Shown: positions 9,661 to 22,026 of the stretch, piece after piece
Position numbering within the stretch: position 1 is the first letter of the stretch
How the letters are laid out: each line of letters begins with the position of its first letter
Assembly (NCBI GenBank): GCA_032718475.1
Contig: JAUCBJ010006300.1
Location: forward strand, 1-63,049
DNA length: 63,049 bases
Direction: 5' to 3'
From: Nemertoderma westbladi
Lineage: Eukaryota; Xenacoelomorpha; Nemertodermatida; Nemertodermatidae
Notes under the pieces: generated by a model
The model's input: only the letters and a program-made list of their open reading frames with translations
The model's database searches: none
What the model was told of the DNA's origin: nothing
Made by a program: the position numbers and the translations under genes

Positions 9661-10014
9661 CAGAGTCTTATGAGGAATAAATAATGCAGTCTTTTTAATG
9701 GAACTTAGCAAACTAAAACTAGAGACGGGCCTAGCGGCTAGATAAGGAACCAACTTTTTACAAAAGACGGCGTAAATACGTCGATAAGCAAGTCGGAAGT
9801 CATCAATCAAATGTAAATTCCATCAATAATGTTTGCCTATGGTCTGAAGGAAAGTGTTATTTACCTATGGTCAGAGAGAGAGATTCCACTCTGTAACTTG
9901 GCAATTGCTCAAATCCATTCACCTGAATGGCACAGTAGAGTAAACTAAAGTAAATTTCCTCAACAATGTTTGCCTGTGGTCTGAAGGGAAGGGAAGGTTC
10001 TGAAGTGAACTCTG
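9661..10014. other. Degenerate sequence, no gene seen
   Basis: Probably decayed LINE continuation, given the frame just upstream, but no motif can be recognised. The phrase AATGTTTGCCTRTGGTCTGAAGG occurs twice (about 9825 and 9965) as a local repeat. Confidence 0.4.
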
Positions 10015-10724
10015 ATGAGTAACTAAGACACGGTGGAAACCTTCGCCCGCAGGCAATCTTCGCCTGCGAGCAACCTTCGCCCACTAAACAATTATTGTTT
10101 TGGTTAGAAAATGCCGTCTCTGTAACGTGCTCCTTTCCCTCAATTGATAACAACATCGTTTATTGCTTTGGTTATAAAAAGGTATCTATAACAGGGCACA
10201 GCCATGATATGGAGGTCTTTATGTATTCTATAATGTAATAGGACAATGATATGATAATGCTCTCCATAGTGAAAAATATCAACCGACCCTATTGGGGTTC
10301 GAACCCGGTACCTAGGTTTCAAACTTCCGGTTATCATCAGCCGGGTGTGTGTACTGAGCTACCAGATCGGATGAAGATTTGGCTATAGAGTGGCATATCA
10401 TATTATCAATCATATTACGCCCATGTGAAGAATACCAGGATTTCACTTTTCGGTCGACTTTTTATTGGAATTTTATATTTACTTTTTCAGCCATATTCTT
10501 TCAAGGCACTTGAGTGATCTGCAGAATGATAACCTTTTTGAAGACTACCAAATTGAGTTATGGAGATCCGGTCTGTCAAGTCTGCAGTCATTATGCTCGC
10601 ATTAGTAGGCCTACTCATTACAGCAATGTATTAAGGATACACCAGTAACACCGGCGAAATTGTACGATTTAGGGATCAATATAACTATGTATATTTATCG
10701 TCACTCCTGAATAATTGCCATCGC
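10015..10724. repeat. Right copy of the direct duplication
   Basis: Partner of 7129-7996. It contains the second tRNA-like segment and a second copy of the dispersed core repeat. The stretch 10418-10477 is specific to this copy. Confidence 0.85.
10283..10370 (-). repeat. tRNA-like sequence, second copy
   Basis: Nearly identical to 7397-7484 (minus strand), with the same box B palindrome. Position 10351 differs within box A (GTACTGAGCTA on the plus strand), and the flanking CTCCATAGTGAAA arm has one change, so the bracket is less perfect here. Confidence 0.6.
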
Positions 10725-11051
10725 ACTTTTACCAACAAGAAAGAATGTACTTGGCTCATTCCATGTAAAGTGCGGGACATTCGTACGACTTTTTGTGCAT
10801 ACTTTAGTACTTACTGTACATCAAGAAAATGAACTAAAATATTATAATGCTTGTGTTTCTTAGAAAAACCAATTATCGACGTATCGTTTACCAATTACCA
10901 ATAATTACCAATTATCGGTTGAGTAAAAAAAAGCAGTTTGGAAAACCTGCAGCAGTTTATGTCTCAGAATTATTTAAAGTTAGTTAGTGTTAGTTAGTTA
11001 GTAGAGTTAGTTAGTTAGGGTAAAGTTAGTGGGAAATGTTTTGTTTCATGA
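10725..11051. other. Flank of BEL copy B with a TTAG simple repeat
   Basis: Contains a TTAGTTAG-type run at 10977-11025. The last bases join the LINE remnant that continues after copy B at 24738. No gene. Confidence 0.4.
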
Positions 11052-11056
11052 TGTTC

Positions 11057-12280
11057 TGTAAAGGCTTTTGCGGATCTAGCTAGTTATTTTCCCCGCAAAG
11101 TACTCTGTAGGTGTTTTAACGGACATAAAAAGCCGTTTCCTTACTGTACCGGTGTTTTAGTGGACATAAAAAGCCATTACTTCTGTATGTGTACTTTAGC
11201 GGACATAACTAGCGATCTTATGTCGCAATAAGCCAAAATCCTCTTGATACAGTGTAGTTACCATGACGACATCTAACAGCTGATATGTCCACGTGTAACA
11301 TTTCTTTGTTCTTTGTTCTCTCTTTGTTCGGTCGACCAATCAGAGCGTTTTTTGACTCTGTGTTGGAGATTGTATACAGAAACTCATGCAATTGAGTCAG
11401 TATGTGTATTTTGTCCACAGCCAGAAGACCGGCTTTGGAATATCTGTGGTTTCAGGCTTTAGCCAAACATTAGTAGGCTTGATCATAGAAACGTATAACT
11501 GTTATCATATCTAATCATATCGCAACACAAACTAATCACAAGTCAGTGTGTCAAATCATATTGTCAACTACAAACACCGCATTTTTACTGCTATTTACTG
11601 TCGGTTATTCATTATATCAGTTGATGGAATATTGTTATATTTGGATAATATCGATCAATAATCAGAAACCCCAATCTTCTTGATATACTGAAGGTTAGAG
11701 AGACCGGTTACATATAACAATTGCGACTTACATTAAAGTGGTTTTGGAGTGAATCTAATGCTATTTCATAGGCACTACATGAGTCGGTTGCTGTTCTCTT
11801 TATATGTGACTAAAATTAGTGAAGGTCGGCAGATCGGTGTGCAGCATTGTGCGGTAGTGTGCATGATTGTGACTGATAACAAAGCATCTCCTAAAGAATG
11901 CGCTTTATACGTGAATCCATAGCCATCCCGTTGTGTCTAGTGTAAGACATAACTCTGTTTATATATTTAGAGCGCCACGTCCTAAAGGAACTGTTAATAT
12001 TTCCCGAAAGTGAATAATATTTGTCAGAGATTATATATTAACGATCAGTTGAATAATACCGTAGGCCTACACCGCAATAAGGTCAAAGCTTCCGAATCCA
12101 GTCTCCCGGGTATATCCAGCGGGTGAATGGTCGCGCATAGACTGGCTTCGGCTAATGTAGTGTATCAAATACTCGTCATAGGCTAAAGTCGATTTATAAT
12201 TAATAATTTTAATTAATTAATAATTTTTAAGAGATTTAAATTTGGCAGGTTAAACTGCTAAAGGTCTGAAAGCGCGAACA
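11057..12280 (+). repeat. 5' LTR of BEL copy B
   Basis: 1224 bp, beginning TGTAAAGG and ending GCGCGAACA. It is preceded by TGTTC. Three spaced repeats of GTGTTTTAACGGACATAAAA-like sequence lie at 11111, 11152 and 11191 in the presumed U3 region. It differs from the 3' LTR mainly by about 24 extra AT-rich bases near 12195-12235. Confidence 0.93.
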
Positions 12281-12299
12281 ATAACAGTTATTGCTTCTG

Positions 12300-12341
12300 T
12301 ATTGCAGTAGGCAATAAAGCTGAAGTACCGGTCAACCGGTA
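12300..12341 (+). other. Two hairpins just after the 5' LTR, at the primer-site position
   Basis: Hairpin 1 is TATTGC-AGTAG-GCAATA (12300-12316). Hairpin 2 is TACCGGT-CA-ACCGGTA (12326-12341). Both are conserved in copy C, where hairpin 1 has a perfect 10-bp stem (35198-35222). A role in dimerisation, packaging or priming is possible but not shown. Confidence 0.6.
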
Positions 12342-12560
12342 CCCAGTAGGCCTAACTACCTAACCACCCGAACCGGTACTTACAGCAGTACAGGTACAGC
12401 AGTATTATTTCGATTGTGATATATTGTATATTGTAGGCTGTTAGGGGATTAGGGATTGATCACCCCTTATTCCTTTGTATGGTTTACTTATTTCTGTCAG
12501 TTTTATTTATTTGTAGGCTAATATTGAGCAGAAGACGTGTAAGCCTGCTCAGATTGTACA

Positions 12561-13084
12561 GATAATTTGTAGGCTGGACTGTTGTCTGACTGTTGTTAAG
12601 TCTGAAGAGATTGTAGTGTGTGTAGAGCGTATGTCCGATAAAGTACTAGTTAGGAACGTAGGGGCTTCCAGTGCTGTGAGGTAAATCCCCTCGAAAGAAT
12701 AAGTCGTACTACTCGGTTAGAACGCATACTAACTAACCATTTCGGAGTCTGCATATACTGTAGTTTGTTTAGGCTTGATAGTAGTCTGCCAGCGTTTTGT
12801 CTGTATTTTGTATGTGTAGTCTGTACGGGTAGCGTAATATTTCTTATTTAGATAATTTGTAGGCTGGATTGTTGTCTGGCTGTTGTTAGGTCTGAAGAGA
12901 TTGCGGTGTGTGTAGAGTGTATGTCCGATAAAGTACTAGTTAGGAACGTAGGGGCTTCCAGTGCTGTGAGGTAAATCCCCCTGAAAGAATAAGTCGTACT
13001 ACTCGGTTAGAACGCATACTAACTAACCATTTCGGAGTCTGCATATACTGTAGTTTGTTTAGGCTTGATAGTAGTCTGCCAGCG
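12561..13084 (+). repeat. 290-bp tandem duplication in the leader
   Basis: The segment starting GATAATTTGTAGGCTGGA at 12561 recurs at 12851. The second copy is interrupted by the 13085-13931 transposon and continues after it. Copy C has the same duplication (about 35513 and 35805), so it predates both insertions. Confidence 0.85.
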
Positions 13085-13931
13085 GGATAGTTATAAAACC
13101 CGAAAATAACGAAAAAGACGAATTTATCAGCGAAAATATCAAAATTATCAAACAATCTACAAAATATCGCTTTCCAATAAGATGAGTATAATTATAAGTC
13201 ACACTTTACATTTTTTAATTAATAAAATCCGATAATTTCGCCCCATTTTGGACCTTAAAAGTAATTTAATACCAAATACTGTCTACTGGTTGGTTGTTGG
13301 GTGTTGACCAATAATGGCAGCTTGGATGAATGACTCAGCATCAACAGATCAGTATAGGGGCCTACTGGTGTATTACTGTACAGTACAAGCATATGGTACG
13401 GTACAGCCTGAAGCGGCAAAGTTGAAAGAAGCGGTCCGGTACCCTAACCCAATACTGCAACGATGTAATTCCCATATGAAATGTTGTTTGCATTACGGCA
13501 TACGGTACCTTTAGCGCTACCTGGCCTAGGTGTGCACTGAAGGCCTACAGTGATACTGTCAGGCAAGTGACGCGGCGCTGCGGATGTGAACAGGTGAACG
13601 TAACAACAGAATTGCAGTCCAGCAGTCGCTATAACTGCAGTAGGCCTACACTCTGACTGTACTGTCCTAATTTGAGCGCCATCTTGTGGTGTTTTGCAAT
13701 CATTGGATCACCCCTAACAACCAATCAGCAGAGCCAGTATTTGGTATTAAATTACTTTTAGGGTCGAAAATGGGGCAAAATTAGCGGATTTTATTAATTA
13801 AAAAATATAAAGTGTGCCTTCTAATAATACCGATCTCACTGGAAAGTTAGATTTTATTTAAAGTTTTATAATTTCGATATTTTCGTTAATAATTTCGTCC
13901 TTTTCGTTTTTTTCGGGTTTTATAACTATCC
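13085..13931. mobile_element. Long-TIR DNA transposon (MULE- or Merlin-like MITE) inside copy B
   Basis: The 847-bp insert starts GGATAGTTATAAAACCCG and ends with its complement. Inverted repeats extend imperfectly for about 210 bp at each side, for example AAGTAATTTAATACCAAATA near 13260 and its complement near 13740. It is flanked by the 9-bp duplication CTGCCAGCG (13076-13084 and 13932-13940). Copy C has the empty site. Nine-base duplications with long TIRs starting GG suggest Mutator-like elements; Merlin (8-9 bp) is an alternative. No transposase. Confidence 0.8.
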
Positions 13932-15331
13932 CTGCCAGCGTTTGGTCTGTATTTTGTTTGAGTAGTCTGTACGCGTAGCATAATATTTATTATTCAGAGT
14001 TTATGCGATTATTCGCAACATTCATATCCCCAAGTTTATTCCTACAGTAATTGTGCTTGTTATACATACCGTTATAGTTAAATTAACCCCGGTACTACAT
14101 CAGGGCTGCTTGGCGTAGGTAAAGACTGGTGATTTTGTGCCCCGGTCACTCCAGCAGATACCTTGGTTCTTTTAGCTGTACAAGTATTTCTAACTGCTGA
14201 TTATTTGTTGTATAAGTACTTGTACCTAATTTAGGGTTTAGTGTACAGTGCTTTCCGAAGGTAATTAGTGTGTAGGCAGTATATTTGTGTTGTAAAGTGG
14301 TTAATAGGCACGTTGGTTCTGGTAGACCGCGGTAATTAACTTCTAGGTAGGAACACTCCGTGATACATAACGTAGTACTTATAGCGATACGGCTATAAGT
14401 CGTCAGATGGTGGTATTTTTCCTATCTGGACAACGCAGTATATTTACTACTGCTTTGTTATTTTCAAATACCGTAGTATCCTGTCTGTTTGTAATAACCA
14501 GATATTCTAACCCTTTGTTAGGCTGGTTTGTAGACTTCTTGTAAAATTACCCTAAAAATTCGTACGTGTAATTTTTGTGTTTATTTAGAGATTGTAATCT
14601 CACCCCGAATTATAAGTAATTTGTAGTATTAAGTAACTTAGGTAAATTAGAATTATTTGTTTTAGTGTCCAACAAGTAGCACTTCACTGAGAGCGTACAG
14701 CTTCTGTGCAGTGACTCCTTCCCAGAAATAATAACATTTATTTCAAATATTGACAAAACCCATTAAACGGGTATATATATATATTATAAATCAACTCAAA
14801 CCGATTTATAAAATAGTAGGCCTGTCTTACAACAATTAGGTCTTAATGTCAGTTGGACTACTGCTTAAATAACGGTAATCAAGTAAAGTAAAGTAACCAA
14901 GTAACCCCTAAAAGTCAGAAATTCAATTATTCTAAAATAATTGACATACCGGTATTTACAATAGGCTTATTATATTTATTTCTACAAATTTAGGCTGAAA
15001 TTATACCGGTATTCTGTAATTAATTCTAGTCCATAATTATACTTATATATACTATAAGTGTAAGCTGTATACCGGTATTCACGATAGGCCTATTATATAT
15101 ATATATATATATTTGTGCTGAAATTATATACCAGTATTCTGTGACAAACCTAGTCTGTAATAATACTTATATATACTATAAGTATATACCGGTACTCTAA
15201 TATATTGTATATATATCACGTTACATAGAGTAACGATATCGGTAATTAATTACTAGGCTAACAGTGATACTGAATTACTAGACTTGCTTTAACTGTAATA
15301 TAGCAGTAGGTATTCAACTGTACAAACAAAC

Positions 15332-18300
15332 ATGTCTGACACAAAGCAAAACCTATCAGACAGTCTACTAGATACAACTATCTGTGACCCAGATAGGAGT
15401 GTGGAACGTGTGAGACCGAAGTTCAATTCACCTCCTACTGTAAGAAAGATCATCCCTCCAGTAGTAGTATCAGACCCTAGGCTAGTCCAACACCGTAGGT
15501 CTATCATAGGCACTCGAGCTCAGGTCAAGCGGGACCAAGAAGCAGCGGAACAGCAGCAACATTCGAGCCGAGAACTTATTTCTCAGCGGCCCGACAGCTC
15601 CAGTAGTGCGGATACTGTAGAGCTGACACCCGAGTGCGGAGCAAAGATGGCAGATGCGGTTTATTCGGATCCCCTTCTCATCCTTCCTGCAGCCGTACTC
15701 ACTAGGGTATTGATTGCGGTGGAGGAACACCAGATTGATTGGGCGAGAAGTAAGCGATCGACCAAGGATAATTATGCGGGATACACAAGGGAAGAACTGA
15801 AGTCTATTGTCGAGTCGCAATGGAACTTCCCCGGACCCGGACTCCCGTTTGACTTATCGGAAGCTGCCTGGGAAGACATACACAGGATGGGAGTGACAAA
15901 AGAAACCAGTGATCCAGCTGTGTGGAAGAGGTCAGCAGCAGGATACGTACAGGGATTCTTCAGCTCAATGGAGCGATTAAAGGAACAACTGTTTCGACAA
16001 CCCCAAGGACCTCAAGAACAGGGAGAGCTGCTTTATCAAGTTAGAGAAAGAATTCTACGAATCAGACTAATCTTATCGGCCTTTGAGGAGGCTTCAAAAA
16101 GAAGACAAGACACGTCGTTGCAAGTTGCCGTAAAGACTTGGTTTCAGCGGGTGAGTCTCCAAGTTCAAGGAACTGCCCAGTGGAAATCTCAGCTGTCTGA
16201 GCGCTCAACCCATGGAGAATCAACAGACGCTACATTTTCCCAAGTGGAAAGTGAAGCGACGGCAGAGAAACCGCATGAGAGGGATGCTATTGACATCTAT
16301 CTGTCGGACTATCAACGATTTGTAGGTGACGAAGAGTTGAGGAGACGGCTGTCTGGACTTAGCCCTAATAGTGAAGGAGCCAAGCTTGTGTTGGACGCAA
16401 TCGATGCGGATATGATAGCTGCGAACCAAGCTAAATTTGATGAAAGGCTCCGCATCGCTAGGGTCCAAGAAGAACAAGTCAAGAAAAAACGTATAGAAGA
16501 CAGAAAGACAGCAGCAGCGGCAATGGCAGCGGCAGAAGCGGAAAGAAAGGCGGCAGAGGCAGCGGCAGAGGCAAAAGCGGCAGCTGCAGCAATAAAAGCG
16601 GCAGCGGCAGAGGCAAAAGCGGCAGCTGCAGCAGTAGAAGCGGAAAGAAAAGCGGCAGCTGCAGCAATAAAAGCGGCAGCGGCAGAGGCAAAAGCGGCAG
16701 CTGCAGCAGTAGAAGTGGAAAGAAAAGCGGCAGCGGCAGAAGCGGAAAGAAAGATAGCAATGGCAGAAGCATAATGAAGAGCATCTGAAGAGACCACCCA
16801 ACTAGAGTTGGAAAATATTCAAGAGAATCAAGACTGCATAAATAAACAGTTAACAGCTAGTAATATGCAGATGATGAATCGATCTACTCCCAAAAGACAG
16901 GGATATACATCATCTGATGAAGGCGATACCACCGATCCTGAAGGCGGAGGAAATAGATCTCGTCTAAGCAGACGTAGAAGAATGTCCCACCGTCAGAAAT
17001 TGCCTGATTTGCCCCCAGCTGTTAGAAGGCAACTAACTAACACAGACTTACGTAGTACAGAACCCACAGACCAAATAATTAAAATAGAAAGACTCCCTAC
17101 TATAGTAGATGAGCCTGAAATAATTAGGCCTGTTCTTGAAATCACCCCTTCGGTGATAGAGACACCTGTACTCCCAGAACCTACCGCTAAATTCCCTTTG
17201 CACAGTACTAAACTACATGTGCCCCACAAAACAACCCCTGAGACAGTTCCTGTCCTGGACTCCGAGCGAAAGATCAATGATTTGTCGCCCGTTGTCCCTC
17301 ATCTACCCGCTACTACGTTGGCGGCTCCCGCTTCGGCGGTCGAGTGGGTGGATGTGGGGTGGCGGGGGATGAATCTCCTGCTCGGGCAGATGCAGGAGAC
17401 TGTTCATCAGTTTAAAGGAACAGTAAGGGAAAATAAGTTAGAGTTGCAAGAAGTGCAGCAGAGTATTGCATTAGAATGCGATAAATTAGTAAATACACAA
17501 AAGGGTATACCACCACCCCCTGTAACAATGTGTCAACCTGTTAGGTCTGAAGTATTTCATGCGCAAGGTGTGGAGCCTACACGCATTTATACTGCTAGTG
17601 AAGTGGAAACTCCTATAATAAACCCTATTAAGGGTAATTATAAACCTGTTGAAAATGATATTCCATATAGACTTGATAATAACCCGAGAAATTTATATAC
17701 CGATAACTCGATATTAAATAACACGATGGCCCAAGAAAGTTTTACGCGTCAAATGGCTAGAACCGAAGCCCGTCAAGCGGTAAAGGTGGGAGAGATCGTC
17801 AAGTTCAATGGAGATGAGATGAAATGGTTACCTTTTAATGAATATTACAAAGATAACATACTGAACTCTGTGCTATCTAACGGAGAGAAACTTAGATTCC
17901 TCATCGGGTGCTTGGAAGGATCTCCCAAGTTAATGGCGTTAAAGTTTATTGGACATCCAGATGGATTAAGACAAGTTTGGGATACACTAAACATCAGGTA
18001 TGGTAATAGGAATAACATAGCTAGGTATTTGTATGCAAAATTGGTAGCCCCCCGAAAGTTCATTAGCAGCGGGATTATAGAGTTTTCCGATGAGATTCAA
18101 GAGATCTGTAGACAATTAGATTGGCTAGGTAAGTCTCATGAATATCAGAGTTCTATGGTTATTGGAGCCGTGGCCTCAACTTTACCTAAGGGTGGAGTAG
18201 GCACACGCTGGGATAAGAAAGTGTTATATATGATGGAACAACAACGACGAGACCCTACCATGGCTGATCTCATGTCATTCTTAGATGGAGAAGTGAAATT

Positions 18301-20374
18301 ACAGCTCCTAAAGCAGTCCAGAGAGAAGACACCGGAAAACAAGGTAAGTGAGAAACCCGTTTCTAGGAGAAAGGTAACACCAGTGTGTTATACCGACGAC
18401 GGCGAAAGCCAGGCTTCTCAAGAAGAAGACAGCGGGAAAGACACTGAAAGATCTTATTATGTCAATAAAACTCCTAAAGACGTAAGTAAATTCAAGTCTC
18501 GAACCAATGACAGGAGAGAACAGGTAAGAAAAACTCCTCCTACGTCTCCTAAGAGAATTCAGGTAAGAAAGCCCGAAGAAAGAACGAGTGTGCACAACGT
18601 TACTCAAAATAAGGTAAGTAACATCAAACCGAAATGTGCGCTGTGTGAAGGGACCCACCATTTAAGTGCGTGTGATGAATTCCTGAGGAAATCATTAAAG
18701 GATAGACATGAAGTCATGTGGGATAAGCGGTTGTGTTATAATTGCCTCAGACAAGGACACCAACGGCTAACCTGTTACTCCGACGCAAGGTGTGCAAAGT
18801 GCGGTGCAAAACATCATATCTTGTTGCACACTGAATTCGAACGAAACAGCCCGAGTCAGGTAAGTGCGTCCGAACTACATGTCCAATTCAGTGATGTGAA
18901 CGACACTGACCAAAGTTCTGAGATGGAAGGATTCTATACGGACGAATTCTCCGACGAAAACGAATCCTGTTACCTGATAAATACCGCAGTGTATCGAGTA
19001 CTTACGCATGAAAAGGACACCGACAGCGAGCTCCCCCTAACTACTTCTGACCGACAACCATCTTGGAAAGCACCAACTTCCAATGTAGGAATCCGAGAAT
19101 TTCCCGTAGTGCAGTTAAGGGTCCACGGACCTAAAAGGAGTTATATAGTGAACGCCCTCCTTGACTCTGGTAGCACAGGAATATTCATCGACAAAGAACT
19201 AGTCGAAGACATCTTTGCTGGACAACCCAAGTTCCGAACTAAGTTAAACATGTCAGGAATTATGCAGGTTTGGAAATCTACAGTAATAGCGGATTATTAT
19301 GTAGGTGCGTTGTCCACCCCCCAGGATGAACTAGGAGAACATAGTATAAGGTCAGTAAAAATGGTGGCGATATAGAACTTCGCTACCAGCCAAGTAGAAC
19401 CTTATAACTGGGATGAGGACGATTCCACCCAGCAGCTTAATATACCTAGATTCAACACAGATTACCCTGGAGTGCAAATACTCATCGGCCAAAATGCGCA
19501 TGAAGCGCTTGAGACATTGGAGAAACGGCCTGCTCAACCGCAACCATTACAAGTCTATGCGGGAAGAACTAGAGTAGGTTGGTACTTTACTGGCCCTTCC
19601 CGTAGAACTCTCATGGAAAGATTACCAAAAGAACAGGTATATCAATTAAGTGAATGGGAAGTGGAGAGCAGTGAAGTTGACGACCCAACTGAGGGAACAC
19701 CATACTCCTCAGATAATGACGATATTAACTCCAATGTAGATCAATGGAGATATTGCCCCGAGACGATTAATCTAGCCGACATCGCTTCCAGAGGAGCAAC
19801 TCCTCAAGAACTGACAGATACTCCAGACTGGTTAGGTGGACCCGACTTCCTAAGTAAAGAAGATGAATGGCCTCCCCATCTTACCACGGTTGAGATTAGA
19901 CAAGCCAAGGGAGCGGAGAAAGTCAAACCTAAAACCCGGACGAGTAAATCAAGGTTATTTAAACCCGTGATAGATCTGTCTGTATTACACATTGCCAGGG
20001 ACGACGCTGTGGATCTAAACTCCCCCACCGCGAACCGATCTGTTGTGGAGATCAGAGAGAGAGACTGGAGATCTGGAACACCAGACGTCTCACCGGGACT
20101 CTCACCTCTCCTGCCGGAAGCGATGGACCACTATAGATCCTGGAATCGGCTTTGTAAGGCCGTCGTGTATTTGAAGCGATGTTTCTATCGTCACTATTCC
20201 AGGACGAAGAGGAAACCTGGAATTGTCTTCGAGAAACAGCAGCTCAATCGCCCAGTTGGTCGTTTATGTTTACTGGAACGAGACCGAGAACTGTCCGGAA
20301 ACTATGGAAGGCAAGATACTCTTCCCACGACCACCTCCCTAATCCAACAAACATCTAGGGACTCCCCAACGTAA
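15332..20374 (+). pseudogene. BEL copy B ORF1: Gag, zinc knuckles and aspartic protease, lacking polymerase
   Basis: One reading frame of 1681 codons, interrupted by TAA at 16772-16774 and TAG at 19373-19375; copy C has Glu and Lys there. In order: an N-terminal region with an unrecognised helical domain; an Ala/Glu/Lys/Arg-rich coiled coil (about 16500-16770); a Ser/Arg-rich stretch; a Gag-like domain resembling the BEL/Pao DUF1759 region (about 17800-18300); cysteine-histidine knuckles (CALC...C, CYNCLRQGHQRLTC, CAKC...HH, 18634-18830); and an aspartic protease with DSGST (19162-19176). The frame then goes directly to a segment with [19 protein letters not shown] (19774-19830), which in this family lies after RNase H. 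A short SWNRL-type helix follows, and integrase is missing. It would supply coat and protease only. Confidence 0.88.
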
Positions 20375-22026
20375 CAGCGTCTGGAGTGGGTGTTTGACTA
20401 TATGATTTTATATTTGTTTTTATTGTTTTATATTTATGTATGTATTATTATGTAATTTTATTGTAATCGTTTTCTTTAATTATATTTAGTAGAATGTTAT
20501 TTTAGCGATTATTTAGTAGATTAGTGCAATATATATTCGCGTTTATTACTTAATTACTTATATATTATATATTTAGTGCGACGGCGAGAAATAATTCTTT
20601 TTCTCTTTCCTTACTGTCCGTATTACATTATAAAGCGTGACTACAGTAAGATGAAATATCCGTACTTATTAAAGTACAATAAAGCTCCTACTATATTATT
20701 GCTCCTACTATACTATAGTATTATTGGTAAGTAGAGTATTAGGAATGCAAAATTCAGATCCTCGTGTCTCGGCTAAACCAAGCTCTGGGTAGACCTTGGA
20801 AACGACTTGCCTCTTCTCACTGACATTGCTTCGTGCGATATTGCTCTCATACCGTATATTAAATAATACATATAGTAGCGTGATGTCCCTTTAACAGTAG
20901 CGTATAATGCAAATAAATCTGTTAAACCCTTTGACCATCTGTAATTCTAGTCGATTAAGATATCGCGGCACCCACCGATATACTTAAAAGACAAAATTCT
21001 AGAATCAGTGGTTAACGTCCCCAGACAAGTTCTGGAATAAACTGGTGCCCATCCTAAATATTAATTATTAATATTTACAAAATCTGTCAAATTTTAGATC
21101 CTTTAAAATTCTAGTCTATTAAGATATCGTAGCACTTACCGATATTCTTAAAAAGACCAATTTCCTAGAATCAAGGATCCTAGTCCCCAGACATGTTCTG
21201 GAATAAAATTGTGTCTATTTAATATAAAATAATAAAATTTACGGGAATAAATTTAAATTCATGTTTTAATGAATTTGATAAATTGTCATTTTTATACAAT
21301 TTATAACATTCCCAAAATTCCATTAATTAATAGATCATGGGAGCGGAGATTCACTCTATTAAGTGTAGTAGTGTGCGAGAATCTCCAATATATAGTCAAT
21401 AGCCGATTAAAATTCATAAAATCATGTATAAAGAGGAATATTGACAATTAAAGAATTACTATTAAATAGCATCCCAGATCTGTATGCATGAGAATTACCC
21501 TAATTCTACTGCTAGCTTTCCATAATGTCACCATGGTAACAACCACGCTAGAATTAGAAGTGAGTTAAAAGAACAATAAAGGCTTGCCCCCTTGAATAAC
21601 ATAAGGAATAAATAGCATACTGCTAGTATCCCAGGATACCCAATAATAACGTGGCATTCTGGAAGGCACTGACTAACGGACAAATGACCCGAATGTGTGC
21701 GATTTGTGACAGTTGTGTGGAATTTGTGTGTTTATAGGTGAATGTTACTACTAAAGTGTGTTTACAGTAGCGAGTCGCAATTGTGAAAGTAGCCCTAACT
21801 CTCCAGTAAAAACCTGAAGTAAATCTAAGCCTTTGGGACGGACGGTGGAGTGACTCGCGCTGGTTGTTGTGGTCGTTGTGCAGCTACGACGTTGGCGATA
21901 GGCACATCGGCGAAAGTACACCAGCGCTGAGGATCTTGCGCTGTCCGGGGGCCGAGAGGGGTAGGCAGCGACGCCCGCTAGCCTAATTATAACTAATTAT
22001 AATATTGATAAACTCATATAGCAGCT
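20375..22026 (+). other. Conserved non-coding block between ORF1 and ORF2 (copy B)
   Basis: 1.65 kb, closely matched by 42093-43718 of copy C although no ORF runs through it. A segment with TTCTAGTCGATTAAGATATC and CCCCAGACA.GTTCTGGAATAAA occurs twice (about 20943-21045 and 21108-21210). A perfect X-box-like palindrome GTCACCATGGTAAC sits at 21527-21540. It ends in a G-rich segment and TAGCAG just before the ORF2 ATG, a possible splice acceptor. In ordinary BEL elements this interval would be polymerase or integrase. Confidence 0.6.

Larger units (their letters stand above)
12281..15331 (+). other. Leader of BEL copy B between LTR and ORF1
   Basis: Three kilobases without a long ORF. It matches the copy C leader (35182-37377) apart from one transposon insertion. 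It starts with two small hairpins, contains a 290-bp tandem duplication, and ends in a three-fold repeat of about 110 bp (14940-15200) built on ACCGGTATTC and AGTATATATA-type segments. No tRNA primer site starting TGG is seen beside the LTR. Confidence 0.7.

Noticed and set aside
11218-11418. A 66-codon antisense ORF identical to one at 23694-23894
   Set aside because: Both lie inside the two LTRs of copy B; identity reflects LTR identity, not coding constraint.
16220-16801. Antisense Ala-rich or Cys/Arg-rich ORFs opposite the Gag coiled coil (also 38361-38864)
   Set aside because: Mirror frames of a GC-biased repetitive coding stretch on the plus strand; no homologous protein family recognised.
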